In this document: piece by piece, positions 6,748-14,406 of the stretch
How the letters are laid out: each line of letters begins with the position of its first letter
Position numbering within the stretch: position 1 is the first letter of the stretch
DNA from: Anaerolineales bacterium UBA5069
GTDB lineage: Bacteria; Chloroflexota; Anaerolineae; Caldilineales; Caldilineaceae
Assembly: GCA_002415895.1 (NCBI GenBank)
Contig: DIAV01000202.1
Location: forward strand, 967 to 16,048
Direction of reading: 5' to 3'
Length of the DNA stretch: 15,082 bases
Position numbers and translations under genes: made by a program
The notes under the pieces: generated by a model
Told to the model about the DNA's origin: nothing
The model's database searches: none
What the model saw: only the letters and a program-made list of their open reading frames with translations

Positions 6748-8433
6748 CTATGCCAGAAAGTCGCGCAGCTTGCGGCTGCGCAGGGGATGGCGCAGCTTGC
6801 GCAGCGCCTTGGCCTCAATCTGCCGTACGCGCTCACGCGTCACATTGAATTCCTTGCCCACATCCTCCAGCGTGCGTGGAATGTCGTCCTGCAAGCCAAA
6901 GCGCATCTCCAGCACTTTGCGCTCGCGCTCGTTCAGGCCGTCCAGAATCTCGGCCATCTGGTCGCGCAACATGCGCCGGCTGGCGGAATCCACAGGACCG
7001 GGCAGGCTGTCGTCCTCAATGAAGTCGCCCAAGCTGCTGGTTTCCTCATTGCCAACAGGTGTCTCCAGACTTAGCGGTTCCTGGCTCAGGCGCTGAATGC
7101 GGCGCACCTTGGCCGCGGCACGCTCAAGACGACGCTCCACTTCAATGTCAAGCTGCGTGTCGGTCTTCAGAGCATAGTTCACGAGTTCAACATCGGCAGG
7201 CTCAACAAACTCCATCTTCACAGCCAGCTCTTCATGCGTGGGGTCGCGTCCCAGTTCCTGCTGCAAGCTGCGCTGGATGCGCGCCTGCCGGTTGATTGTC
7301 TCCACCATGTGCACGGGAATGCGAATGGTGCGCGCCTGATCGGCAATCGCGCGGCTAATGGCCTGGCGTATCCACCATGTGGCGTAGGTGCTGAACTTGA
7401 AGCCCAGCGTATGGTCAAACTTGTCCACCGCGCGCAGCAACCCCAGATTGCCCTCCTGAATCAAATCCAGGAAGTTGAGGCCGCGCCCAATATAGCGCTT
7501 GGCAACACTGACAACCAGGCGCAAATTGCTTTGGGCCAGCCGGCGATGCGCCAGTTCACCATTGCGTATCTGGATGAGTGCCTTTGTGCGCTCAAGGTCA
7601 TTAATGCCGGCCGCCCGCAATTCACCCACAATTTGCTGCAATGAGTGGAACGCCCCCGCCAGCGTGCGCGATTGCACGGGTATCGCGTTCTCCGTTTCAA
7701 TGTGCAGAAAGGCGCTCGCAACGGCCTCCCAGTCGATTTCGCGCTCGCTCGTATTCTTGACGACATACTCATACATGCTGCCAAGAATTGTCGTAATATC
7801 AGCATGAATGGCCGCCTCGTGCGCGTCCAGAGGCACCTCCTGCAACGCCTGATCGCCATCCTTCACAAATTCATCGAGCAAATCAAGCAGGCCGCGCACA
7901 TTTGTCAGCCCCTGCGCATCAAGTACAGCCTGCGCCTCCACACCCACGTGGATGCGCCACGCCAGGGCAATCTCCTCTTCGCCCGTAAGCAGCGGGTGAC
8001 GGCCAATGTCCGTCAGGTACATGCGTACTGGATCAAGGCTAAGCCCCAGCTCGGGCACATCCTCAATCAGTTTCTCAATGGGCAGGTTCTTCTCGCGCTC
8101 AACTTCTTCTTCAAGCCGGGTATTGCGCCCAATTTGCGGGATGGGTGCTGCGTCTTCTTCCGCCAACTCGGGTACATCAGCAAACAGGTCATCTTCTTCG
8201 GCCTCTTTGGGCTCGCCAAGATGAATGTATTCGTCGAGTTCGCTCTCTGCTCCGGCCCTGGGCGCGCGTTCAATACGTGCGTCGCGGGGTCGCGTGCTGT
8301 TCTCGTCTCGGTCGTCATGATTTGTTTCAGCGACCGGAGATCTGGGAATGAGGGCTTCCAAATCATCGCGATTGCCGCCGGCGGGTGTATTAGACCCTTC
8401 CTGCTGCGGCAAATTGCGGGTTGCTTTAGCCAT
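6748..8433 (-). CDS. rpoD: Primary RNA polymerase sigma factor (RpoD/SigA)
   Basis: This 561-residue protein is the housekeeping sigma factor. Region 1.2 is at 133-165 ([17 protein letters not shown]). Region 2 is at about 300-372, with [18 protein letters not shown] and [17 protein letters not shown] for core binding, -10 recognition and melting. Region 3 starts near 380, and region 4 ends the protein with [20 protein letters not shown] (521-540), the -35 helix-turn-helix. The N-terminal 130 residues are acidic and low in complexity and do not look like a standard region 1.1. About 125 residues separate regions 1.2 and 2. About 31 extra residues (408-440) lie inside region 3, between EELAVKM and AKVRRIQ, compared with E. 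coli RpoD. The ATG has a strong AAGGAG 6 bases upstream. It follows dnaG, as in the classic dnaG-rpoD block, after a 312-base leader. Confidence 0.97.
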   Translation of the reverse strand: MAKATRNLPQQEGSNTPAGGNRDDLEALIPRSPVAETNHDDRDENSTRPRDARIERAPRAGAESELDEYIHLGEPKEAEEDDLFADVPELAEEDAAPIPQIGRNTRLEEEVEREKNLPIEKLIEDVPELGLSLDPVRMYLTDIGRHPLLTGEEEIALAWRIHVGVEAQAVLDAQGLTNVRGLLDLLDEFVKDGDQALQEVPLDAHEAAIHADITTILGSMYEYVVKNTSEREIDWEAVASAFLHIETENAIPVQSRTLAGAFHSLQQIVGELRAAGINDLERTKALIQIRNGELAHRRLAQSNLRLVVSVAKRYIGRGLNFLDLIQEGNLGLLRAVDKFDHTLGFKFSTYATWWIRQAISRAIADQARTIRIPVHMVETINRQARIQRSLQQELGRDPTHEELAVKMEFVEPADVELVNYALKTDTQLDIEVERRLERAAAKVRRIQRLSQEPLSLETPVGNEETSSLGDFIEDDSLPGPVDSASRRMLRDQMAEILDGLNERERKVLEMRFGLQDDIPRTLEDVGKEFNVTRERVRQIEAKALRKLRHPLRSRKLRDFLA

Positions 8434-8745
8434 TGATCTCCTTCACAACCAGCGGATGGCGCCGGCTTGCCCGCGGGTGATACGGGCCACCTTCTCAAAC
8501 GACTGCTGGACAGCGACTGCACTTCAACCCCGCCTCAACCTGGCTTCAGTTGATCCACAGCAATCACTCCGCATAGCAATTCAACAGCACCTGCGCAATC
8601 CCTCGTGCGCAAAGCCCCGTACGCAAAATCCCATGCGCAAATCCTCGTGCGTGACGTGCGGTTTTGATCTTAGCCGAAATACATACGTGGGAAACGAATA
8701 TGAGAGGCAGTATGTTCTAAAGTACGTGCTTGATTCAAATTCTCA
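8434..8745. other. dnaG-rpoD intergenic region / rpoD leader
   Basis: These 312 bases contain no gene that I can support. They hold the ribosome site of rpoD at the left end and a four-copy 14-base tandem repeat near the middle. A single near-match to a DnaA box (8551-8559) is weak. I see no intrinsic terminator after dnaG and no promoter hexamer pair good enough to call, so rpoD may be transcribed from dnaG, from a promoter here, or both. Confidence 0.6.
8592..8647. repeat. Four-copy 14-base tandem repeat upstream of rpoD
   Basis: The plus strand has four head-to-tail 14-base units starting at 8592, 8606, 8620 and 8634, with consensus TGCGCAAATCCYCG. The start of a fifth unit (TGCGTG) is at 8648. 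The units differ by a few bases, the third beginning TACGCA. Each other unit has the 6-base palindrome TGCGCA at its left edge, so a dimeric protein could bind every 14 bases. The array is about 160 bases upstream of the rpoD start. Confidence 0.75.
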
Positions 8746-10743
8746 TCAACCCAGGCGTGTCGTGCTGGCATTGCGCCGCCGATCGCCGTTTTTGTGGTTC
8801 TCGCGCAGCTTGAGAGGCTGCAAGTGATCCAGCTCCCGTTGTATGCGCCCATAGACACTGCCCAAAGAGCGCGCTGAGGCCACTTCGCCACTGCGCTGCG
8901 CTTCATCAACAAGGTATTTTATGGCCACACTCTCGTTCTTGAGCCGCTGTAAACGCAAGTGGACTATATCCTTTATCATGCCCTCACGCAACTCCGGATC
9001 GGTGCGGGGCGGCAGGGCTGCACCATAGGCAACCAGGCTGCCCAGCTTGGCGTGCAAGGGCCGCGCAAGGTTTTCCTGGAAGCTTTCCAGATCCCATAAT
9101 TCGTCGCTCATAATGAAGCGTCTGAGCGCGCCAAAAATTTCCTGATTTTCGGCGTGCTGCAAATCGGCATCCGTAGGCGGCTCAATTTTCAGCTCGGCGG
9201 CGCGCTGCGCCAGCCAAATCAGCGAGTCCGGAGAACGCACCATCATCGCCAGCAAATGATCCTCAACCTCAATCGCAGGCTGGCCAGACAGCCGCTTGTC
9301 GCTCTTGCCGCTCTCCGCTACTGGTGCGCCAGTAGATGGGCGGTCTATCCGTTCGCCTTCAGACAACCCGCTGGATTTGCGCTCAGCGGCAGCTTCCGAT
9401 TGGGTGGCGCGCGCCGCCGCGCGCACGCGCGACTCAATGATGAACTCTTCCACCTGCACCAGGCGCGCCAATTGATGCACATAGTGCTGGCGCTCGACTT
9501 CGTCGTCCACCTCGGCAATCAGGGGCGCAAGTTCGGCCACCGCCTCGGCCTTGCCTTGTGCGCTGCCCAGGTCCACGCGGCGGCTCGTCACCGCAAAGTA
9601 GAAGTCCACCAACGGCAATGCGCGTGCCACCAGTTGCTGCCAAAGCGCAGGATCGCGCCGCACAACATCGTCGGGGTCCATGCCATCGGGCATGGAGATG
9701 ATGCGCAACGTGGCGTCAAGGCGCTCCATCATTTGCACACGGCCGCCCGGCGATAGCACAGGCTTGCTCACGCGCGTGAGCGACTGGCGCGCCTGATTCA
9801 GGCCGCGGATTGTCGCCGCCTGCCCCGCGGCGTCTGCATCCAGCGCCAGCACAAAGTTGTGCGTATAGCGCTGCAACTGGCGCAGTTGCTCGGGCGTGAG
9901 CGCGGTGCCCATACATGCCACCACGTTCTCAAAACCGTGCTGGTGCGCCGCAATCACATCCATATAGCCTTCGACGATGACCACCTGGTCGGCGTCGCGA
10001 ATGGCCGTTTGCGCCCTGTCAATGCCGAACACAACATGTGATTTGTGAAAGAGCGCCGTTTCGGCCGTATTCAGATACTTGGGCTGGCTGTCGTCCAGCA
10101 CGCGGCCGCCGAAGCCAATTACGCGCCCCTGCCTGTCGCGGATGGGGATGGTGACGCGATTGCGAAACGCATCGTAGATCGATTCGCGCTGCTCATTGCG
10201 CTTCACAAGCCCGGCCGCAAGCTGAATGTCCAGCCCAAAGCCGCGGCTGCTCAAATAGTCGCGCAGCCCGCTCCACTGGTCCAGCGAGAAGCCAATCTGA
10301 AAGGAATCGGCCGTCATGGCGTCCAGGTTGCGCCGCTCCAGATACGCGCGTGCGGGCGCCGCCTGCGCATGGTGGAGCAGCAGGTCGTGGAAGTACCTGG
10401 CGGCCGCCTCATTGACCTCGTAGAGCGCGGCCTTCTGCGTGCGGTCCTGTTCCTGCTCCTGCTCTTCCAGCGATACGCCTGTCTCCTGCGCAAGCCGCTC
10501 CAGCGCCTCGCGAAAGTCCAGATTCTCCTTGCGCATAAGGAACGAGAAGACGTCGCCGCCTGTGCCGCAGGAGCCGAAACAATGCCATGTACCTGAGTTG
10601 GGGTAAACAACGAATGAAGGCGTGCGCTCGTTGTGAAAGGGACAGAGCCCCTTGTAGATGCTGCCCGCGCGCTTTAACGGTGTATAGCGCGAAATGAGGT
10701 CGATTACATTGGCGCGGGCTTTGATTTCGTCGATTGCACTCAT
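8746..10743 (-). CDS. dnaG: DNA primase DnaG
   Basis: This 665-residue protein makes RNA primers at the replication fork. The N-terminal zinc-binding domain has CPFH (Cys34, His37) and HCFGSC (Cys55, Cys59). The spacing of the last pair is one residue longer than in E. coli. The catalytic core has FRNRVTIPIRDRQGRVIGFGGR (from 193) and PKYLNT (221-226). The TOPRIM metal-binding motifs are VEGYMD (257-262) and DADAAG (302-307). The C-terminal part, after a Ser/Glu-rich linker near 430-470, is the helicase-interaction region and is poorly conserved. I chose the ATG at 10743, giving MSAIDEIK, because GGAGG is 9 bases upstream. In-frame starts at 10752 and 10764 lie too close to or above that site. 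A clear promoter lies at 10801-10830. Confidence 0.97.
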   Translation of the reverse strand: MSAIDEIKARANVIDLISRYTPLKRAGSIYKGLCPFHNERTPSFVVYPNSGTWHCFGSCGTGGDVFSFLMRKENLDFREALERLAQETGVSLEEQEQEQDRTQKAALYEVNEAAARYFHDLLLHHAQAAPARAYLERRNLDAMTADSFQIGFSLDQWSGLRDYLSSRGFGLDIQLAAGLVKRNEQRESIYDAFRNRVTIPIRDRQGRVIGFGGRVLDDSQPKYLNTAETALFHKSHVVFGIDRAQTAIRDADQVVIVEGYMDVIAAHQHGFENVVACMGTALTPEQLRQLQRYTHNFVLALDADAAGQAATIRGLNQARQSLTRVSKPVLSPGGRVQMMERLDATLRIISMPDGMDPDDVVRRDPALWQQLVARALPLVDFYFAVTSRRVDLGSAQGKAEAVAELAPLIAEVDDEVERQHYVHQLARLVQVEEFIIESRVRAAARATQSEAAAERKSSGLSEGERIDRPSTGAPVAESGKSDKRLSGQPAIEVEDHLLAMMVRSPDSLIWLAQRAAELKIEPPTDADLQHAENQEIFGALRRFIMSDELWDLESFQENLARPLHAKLGSLVAYGAALPPRTDPELREGMIKDIVHLRLQRLKNESVAIKYLVDEAQRSGEVASARSLGSVYGRIQRELDHLQPLKLRENHKNGDRRRNASTTRLG

Positions 10744-10800
10744 GCGAACCATCCTCCCGTCCACAGCCGGGGACGCACGGGAACCGAGGCTGGCGGCACG

Positions 10801-10830
10801 ATTCTACTGGACGGCATCAACCATTGTCAA
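10801..10830 (-). promoter_or_regulatory. Sigma-70-type promoter of dnaG
   Basis: On the minus strand a perfect TTGACA (10825-10830) and TAGAAT (10801-10806, five of six) are separated by 18 bases. The predicted start near 10794 gives a leader of about 50 bases. The -35 begins 6 bases past the stop of the SCP2-like gene, so dnaG can be expressed separately from it. Confidence 0.75.
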
Positions 10831-10836
10831 AGCGTT

Positions 10837-11247
10837 TTACAGCAACCCATGGGCACGCGCAATCGCAGGATAGACCTTTTCGCATTGATAGAAGAGGTCC
10901 GTCAGCTTCATCATCTTGAGCATGTTGCCGCGCGTCTTGATCTTGCCGCCAAAAAAGGCCTGGCGCGTGCTCTCCTGCCCCAGCCACAGCGCGTGGAGCA
11001 AGTCGGCCGCGAGCGATATCTCGATGTTGGCATCACCGGGCCGCGCCCCAAAGAAGACTTCAAGCGGTGGCTGCCTGCCATCCACCAGAATCTCGGCTTC
11101 CGGCCCCGTCGCGCGGATGCGAATCACAAGATTGCTGTGCGCAATATCGTGCACATTCTCAGGCACTGCCTTCACCTGGGCAAAGACCTCGCCCATGACT
11201 TTGTAAAAATGCTCTTCAGACGAAAATACCTGTGCACCCATTGCCAC
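10837..11247 (-). CDS. SCP2 sterol-binding-domain-like small protein
   Basis: This 136-residue protein looks like a stand-alone SCP2 domain: a mixed sheet segment ([31 protein letters not shown]), then helices with [20 protein letters not shown] and the typical end motif [25 protein letters not shown]2 domains bind lipids or other hydrophobic ligands. The bacterial ones are mostly uncharacterised, so no pathway can be given. I take the GTG at 11247 as the start because GAGG lies 6 bases upstream. The ATG two codons later is the alternative. It precedes dnaG by 93 bases on the same strand but dnaG has its own promoter, so a shared function is not implied. An extended -10 promoter lies upstream at 11360. 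Confidence 0.82.
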   Translation of the reverse strand: MAMGAQVFSSEEHFYKVMGEVFAQVKAVPENVHDIAHSNLVIRIRATGPEAEILVDGRQPPLEVFFGARPGDANIEISLAADLLHALWLGQESTRQAFFGGKIKTRGNMLKMMKLTDLFYQCEKVYPAIARAHGLL

Positions 11248-11359
11248 ACGCGACCTCGCACCCTATGCCTGCTTCAACCCCGATTGAACCCATCTGCGCC
11301 GCGACCGTGCATCCCCGTTGTGCGTAGTGTCTCTAGGCGCCTGCTGTAACGGGACGGCT

Positions 11360-11368
11360 ATTATACCA
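11360..11368 (-). promoter_or_regulatory. Extended -10 promoter of the SCP2-like gene
   Basis: On the minus strand TGGTATAAT gives a perfect -10 with the TGn extension, about 113 bases before the GTG start. The -35 region is weak, as is usual with an extended -10. The gap 11248-11546 between the two divergent genes holds this promoter, the plus-strand one and two small inverted repeats, and no gene that I can see. Confidence 0.55.
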
Positions 11369-11427
11369 TTAGCACGGTCCTTCGTACAGCGAACAGCCGG
11401 TCGCAGGAGAAATGCAGCCATAATTTT

Positions 11428-11440
11428 ACCCGTCACGGGT
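11428..11440. repeat. Small inverted repeat ACCCG-TCA-CGGGT
   Basis: A perfect 5-base inverted repeat with a 3-base centre lies just upstream of the plus-strand -10, where the -35 would be. It could be an operator half-site pair. The shortness makes chance possible. Confidence 0.3.
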
Positions 11441-11452
11441 CGAGTTCAGCTG

Positions 11453-11461
11453 TGCTACAAT
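11453..11461 (+). promoter_or_regulatory. Extended -10 promoter of the zinc-ribbon gene
   Basis: TGCTACAAT is a TGn extended -10 with five of six matches to TATAAT. The best -35 match (GTCACG, 18 bases upstream) is weak. The predicted start lies near 11468, about 80 bases before the ATG. Confidence 0.45.
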
Positions 11462-11476
11462 CGAGACAACTCTCGA
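11461..11476. repeat. Inverted repeat TCGAGA-CAAC-TCTCGA at the start site
   Basis: A perfect 6-base inverted repeat with a 4-base centre overlaps the last base of the -10 and the expected transcription start. A repressor bound here would block the plus-strand promoter, or the stem could sit at the 5' end of the mRNA and protect it. Confidence 0.35.
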
Positions 11477-11546
11477 CTTAATTCACAGACCAATTCCTAC
11501 CCGCCTGGGTGCATTGCCCCGGCGCGCGCACCAAGGAGCCGCTGCA

Positions 11547-11942
11547 ATGGCAAAGCCAGACAAAAAGAATGAGCCGGAACTGCCCTTCAAATGGCAGCAG
11601 GTGCAAAGCGCCATCTGGCTGATTGGATTAGCCATTATTGCACTGCGTGGCTGGTGGTTTCCAGGTATCCTGATCCTTGTGGCAATCAGCGGGCTGTCTC
11701 AAGCATTCATTGCGTCCTATTTGGACAAGAACACCGCGCGCGAAGAAGCTGTCACCCGCGCGCAGATTCTGGAAGAGACGCGTGCCACCGCCCTGCCGCC
11801 GCAATGCCCGGGCTGCGGTGCGCCGCTAGACACCAAAAGCGTCATCTGGCGCAGCGCGGCAACGGCATCCTGCCCCTACTGCAACACATCCATCAAGGCC
11901 ACGCGCCCCCAGGCCGCGCCGCCCGCTACGCCACGAGCCTGA
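11547..11942 (+). CDS. Small membrane protein with C-terminal zinc ribbon
   Basis: This 131-residue protein has two hydrophobic segments (about 21-33 and 39-57) joined by a short turn, then a charged helix (about 60-80) and a four-cysteine zinc ribbon: CPGC (Cys87, Cys90) and CPYC (Cys109, Cys112). It ends in an Ala/Pro/Arg tail. The topology suggests the ribbon faces the cytoplasm. I do not recognise a named family and give no function. Zinc ribbons of this kind bind protein or nucleic acid, or only stabilise the fold. The ATG at 11547 has AAGGAG 8 bases upstream. A TTG 33 bases earlier has no such site. It is the only complete plus-strand gene in the window and faces the FemX-like gene across a long inverted repeat. 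Confidence 0.85.
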   Translation: MAKPDKKNEPELPFKWQQVQSAIWLIGLAIIALRGWWFPGILILVAISGLSQAFIASYLDKNTAREEAVTRAQILEETRATALPPQCPGCGAPLDTKSVIWRSAATASCPYCNTSIKATRPQAAPPATPRA

Positions 11943-11968
11943 CAAGAACCGAGTTTGGAACGCACAAC

Positions 11969-12090
11969 AACATCTCAACGCAAAGGCATAAGGAAACGCA
12001 AAGAAGCGCAAAGGACGGCAACTGCATCGTATGACGGTTACCGTTCTTTGCGCTTCTTAGCGGTCCTTCGTGCCTTTGCGTTGAGATGTT
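11969..12090. repeat. 122-base inverted repeat with ACGCAAAG motifs; bidirectional terminator candidate
   Basis: Arms of 54 bases (11969-12022 and 12037-12090) match in 46 positions around a 14-base centre. The outer 20 bases are perfect. The left arm contains CGCAAAG three times, and the right arm holds its reverse complement CTTTGCG twice. It fills the gap between two converging genes and ends 4 bases before the stop of the FemX-like gene. TTTTATT follows on the plus strand, so it would stop the zinc-ribbon transcript. CGCAAAG/CGCAGAG-type intergenic repeats are common in several bacterial groups, and their origin is unclear to me. Confidence 0.85.
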
Positions 12091-12094
12091 TTAT

Positions 12095-14335
12095 TCAGGC
12101 CGTATAGTTCTGGATGCGGCGCAGCAGCGCCATGGCGCGCGGTAGAGCCTGCGCATAGGCTCGGTAGAGTGGCTGCGACACGGGATAGTCCCATGCGCCC
12201 ACGTGCACCTGCAGCGTGGCGCCCATCCCTTGCTTGAAGCCCCATACCCCTTGCATGGCGTCGTCTGCATCCTCCGGCCGGGTTGGCGCACCCCACCAAT
12301 CGTACAGCGTGCAGCCCTCAGCGCGCGCCCAGCGCAGCGCCTCCCACTGGAGCAGATAGTTGGGCATGTCGCGCCGCCTGCGCTCGCTGCTCGCCCCATA
12401 GAAATACCATGTCGCCGCACCGTACTTGAGCAGAAAGACCCCCGCCACCGGCGTTGCTTCCTCAGGATGTTCGGCCAGCAACAGCGCGCCCCCGGCCGGG
12501 TTGGCTGTTTCCCGCTGCGCCGCGAGAAAGCGCCGCCACGTTGTGTCATAATAGTCCGCCGGGCGAATGAGAAAGCCATCGCGCGCGCCCGTCTCGGCAT
12601 ACAGCGTATAGAAGACGCTCAGGTCCGCTTCCGTGCCCACGCGCACGCGAATCCCGCGCCGCTCGGCCAGGCGCACGTTGTAGCGCGCCTTGGATTTCAT
12701 CTGCTCCAGCAGCGCCTCGTCGTCGGCGTGCAGGTCGGTCGTCGCCGTGTTCTTGAACTGAATCTGCTCGGCGCTGAAAAGCCAGCCGCGCGCCCGCAAT
12801 TTACGCAGCAGCGACGCGCCCTCGGCAGAATCCTCGCGCACATCGGGGTCAATCTTGACGAGGACGCAGTTGCGGCGGCGCGCGTGCGCTTGAAGCGCGT
12901 CCAGCACCTCGTCAACGCGTCGGCCGTCGTGCCAGTCCAGCACAGGCCCCTTGGGCACATAGCCAATGCGCAGGGGCAGCCCGGGCAGCGGCTCACGCAC
13001 AAGCATCTGCGCCGCGGCGCGCCCGCCAGCTAACAGCACGCGTTCGGCCTGCCAGCCCGTCTGCGCTTTGATATCTCCCCACTCCCAGCTTTGCAGCACA
13101 TGGGGATTGGGCAGCGTAGCCAGTGCCGCCTGCCAGGCAGCGGGCGTGGTCACGGCTTCAACATCTGGCTGCGGCGGTTGCGCCACAGCGCGCAGCGTTC
13201 GCTGCGCCTCCTGCGCCTTGAGGCCAAGCGCGTAGACGGCGTGGCCCACTGCGTTGACGGGCAAATCCCACGCGCCCACAGTGCGCACCACCTCACCGCC
13301 AAAGCCCTGCTTGAAACGATAGACACCCCACAGCCCGTGGGTGGGCAACATCTCCACATCCACCGGCATTGCGTCCACAGGCGTGCCGCCGCCATCACCG
13401 TTGCGCAACCCCTGGGCAAGCTGGCCCAGTTCGTCGGGGATTCCCCAAAAATCGTAGACCGTCGCGCCGCGGCTGCGCGCCCAGCGCAGGCCCGCCCATT
13501 GCAGCGCGTGGTTGGGCATCCGGTTGCGCTCGCGATCGCTGGACGCCCCCCACAAATACCACGCCATTTTGCCAACGGCGCACACGACAATCGACGCCAC
13601 GGGCCGCCCCTCGAACTCCGCCATAAGGTAAACGGCGTGTTCGGGCGCAAGCACCATGAATGCGGTGTTATAGTAGTCGGCCGTATGCACATCGAAGTTA
13701 TCGCGCTGCGCCGTCTCGGCCATGAGGGCATTGAACGCGGGCAGGTCGTCCTCCCCACAGGGGCGCACGGTAATGCCTTTGCGCTCGGCCAGGCGCACGT
13801 TGTAGCGCCACTTGCTCTTCATGCGCGCCAGAATTTCGTCTTCGCTGCCGGAGATGTCGAGGCGAATGGTGCTGCGCGGCTGCACGGTTTGCATACTGGG
13901 GCGCAACCCCAGGCGCGCCAGCAGCGCCCGATTTTCTGCGCTGTCCACAAGCTCGGGCTCCAGTTTGAGCACCGAAGCGCCGTGGCGGCGGCAGCTTTGC
14001 ACCAGGCTGTCGATCAGGGCACGCGCTGCGGCCTCATCATGCCAATCCACCAGCGGCCCGCGCGGCGCATAGCCCAGCGTCAGCCCCAGCCGCCGCTGGA
14101 AGAGCAACAGCGCGCCCGCCTCGATTGCGGCGCTCTGTGCGCCCGCGCTCGCAACAGGCAGCGTGACAATTTCCGCTTGCCAGCCCGCGCTCACCTTGAG
14201 CGCGCCCCAGCCGCCAAGCTGCAGAACGTGCGCCGCAGGCTGACGGGCCACAAAGGCGTCCCAGGAATCGGTCTCTTGTGGAGAATGCTTATGCGGGTTC
14301 TGCATGGCAATCGGGTGAGGGCTTGGTGCGCGCAT
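12095..14335 (-). CDS. Double-length FemX/FemAB-type aminoacyltransferase
   Basis: This protein of about 746 residues is two complete FemXAB-like units in tandem, about 20-365 and 390-740. FemX enzymes take an amino acid from aminoacyl-tRNA and attach it to the peptidoglycan precursor stem peptide. Single members are about 330-420 residues. Each unit repeats the same order: HVLQ.W.W, GY.P.GP..DWHD, MKSK.RYNVRLAER (172 and 546), ADYY, W Y..GASS.R...MPN..LQW, YD.WG (about 294 and 678), G...FKQG and GAWD.PV. The second unit keeps the motifs, so it is not obviously degenerate. No signal peptide or membrane segment is seen, so it is cytoplasmic. The start is uncertain: ATG codons lie at 14344, 14335 and 14305, none with a ribosome site. 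TGGTATCAT just above 14335 could be an extended -10 giving a nearly leaderless message. Confidence 0.88.
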   Translation of the reverse strand: MRAPSPHPIAMQNPHKHSPQETDSWDAFVARQPAAHVLQLGGWGALKVSAGWQAEIVTLPVASAGAQSAAIEAGALLLFQRRLGLTLGYAPRGPLVDWHDEAAARALIDSLVQSCRRHGASVLKLEPELVDSAENRALLARLGLRPSMQTVQPRSTIRLDISGSEDEILARMKSKWRYNVRLAERKGITVRPCGEDDLPAFNALMAETAQRDNFDVHTADYYNTAFMVLAPEHAVYLMAEFEGRPVASIVVCAVGKMAWYLWGASSDRERNRMPNHALQWAGLRWARSRGATVYDFWGIPDELGQLAQGLRNGDGGGTPVDAMPVDVEMLPTHGLWGVYRFKQGFGGEVVRTVGAWDLPVNAVGHAVYALGLKAQEAQRTLRAVAQPPQPDVEAVTTPAAWQAALATLPNPHVLQSWEWGDIKAQTGWQAERVLLAGGRAAAQMLVREPLPGLPLRIGYVPKGPVLDWHDGRRVDEVLDALQAHARRRNCVLVKIDPDVREDSAEGASLLRKLRARGWLFSAEQIQFKNTATTDLHADDEALLEQMKSKARYNVRLAERRGIRVRVGTEADLSVFYTLYAETGARDGFLIRPADYYDTTWRRFLAAQRETANPAGGALLLAEHPEEATPVAGVFLLKYGAATWYFYGASSERRRRDMPNYLLQWEALRWARAEGCTLYDWWGAPTRPEDADDAMQGVWGFKQGMGATLQVHVGAWDYPVSQPLYRAYAQALPRAMALLRRIQNYTA
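12660..12686. repeat. Direct repeat copy inside the FemX-like gene (second unit)
   Basis: These 27 bases are identical to 13782-13808, 1,122 bases (exactly 374 codons) away. They encode RYNVRLAER in both units and mark the period of the internal duplication. They are the longest exact match I noticed between the two halves. Confidence 0.8.
13782..13808. repeat. Direct repeat copy inside the FemX-like gene (first unit)
   Basis: This is the partner of 12660-12686, in the same orientation and reading frame. Long identical stretches of this kind could recombine and lose one unit, leaving a single-length protein. Confidence 0.8.
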
Positions 14336-14406
14336 GGCTGCCATGATACCATCGCAATGCAATCACCCACGAGCGCGCCACCAAACCGATGTCAAGGAAT
14401 CTCATC

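Noticed and set aside
7645..8436. Plus-strand open frame opposite the 5' half of rpoD
   Set aside because: It is antisense to conserved sigma-factor coding sequence and shows no family features.
8551..8559. TGATCCACA, one mismatch from a DnaA box, near the 14-base repeat array, as a possible origin
   Set aside because: It is a single inexact site, there is no AT-rich unwinding region, and no dnaA or dnaN nearby. One-mismatch boxes occur by chance.
8592..8647. Repeat array as a CRISPR
   Set aside because: The units are 14 bases and directly adjacent with no spacers, and no cas gene is present.
10567..10581. DnaG zinc motif with C-x3-C instead of C-x2-C as a damaged site
   Set aside because: All four ligands are present, and as I recall this spacing occurs in DnaG of several phyla, so it reads as a normal variant.
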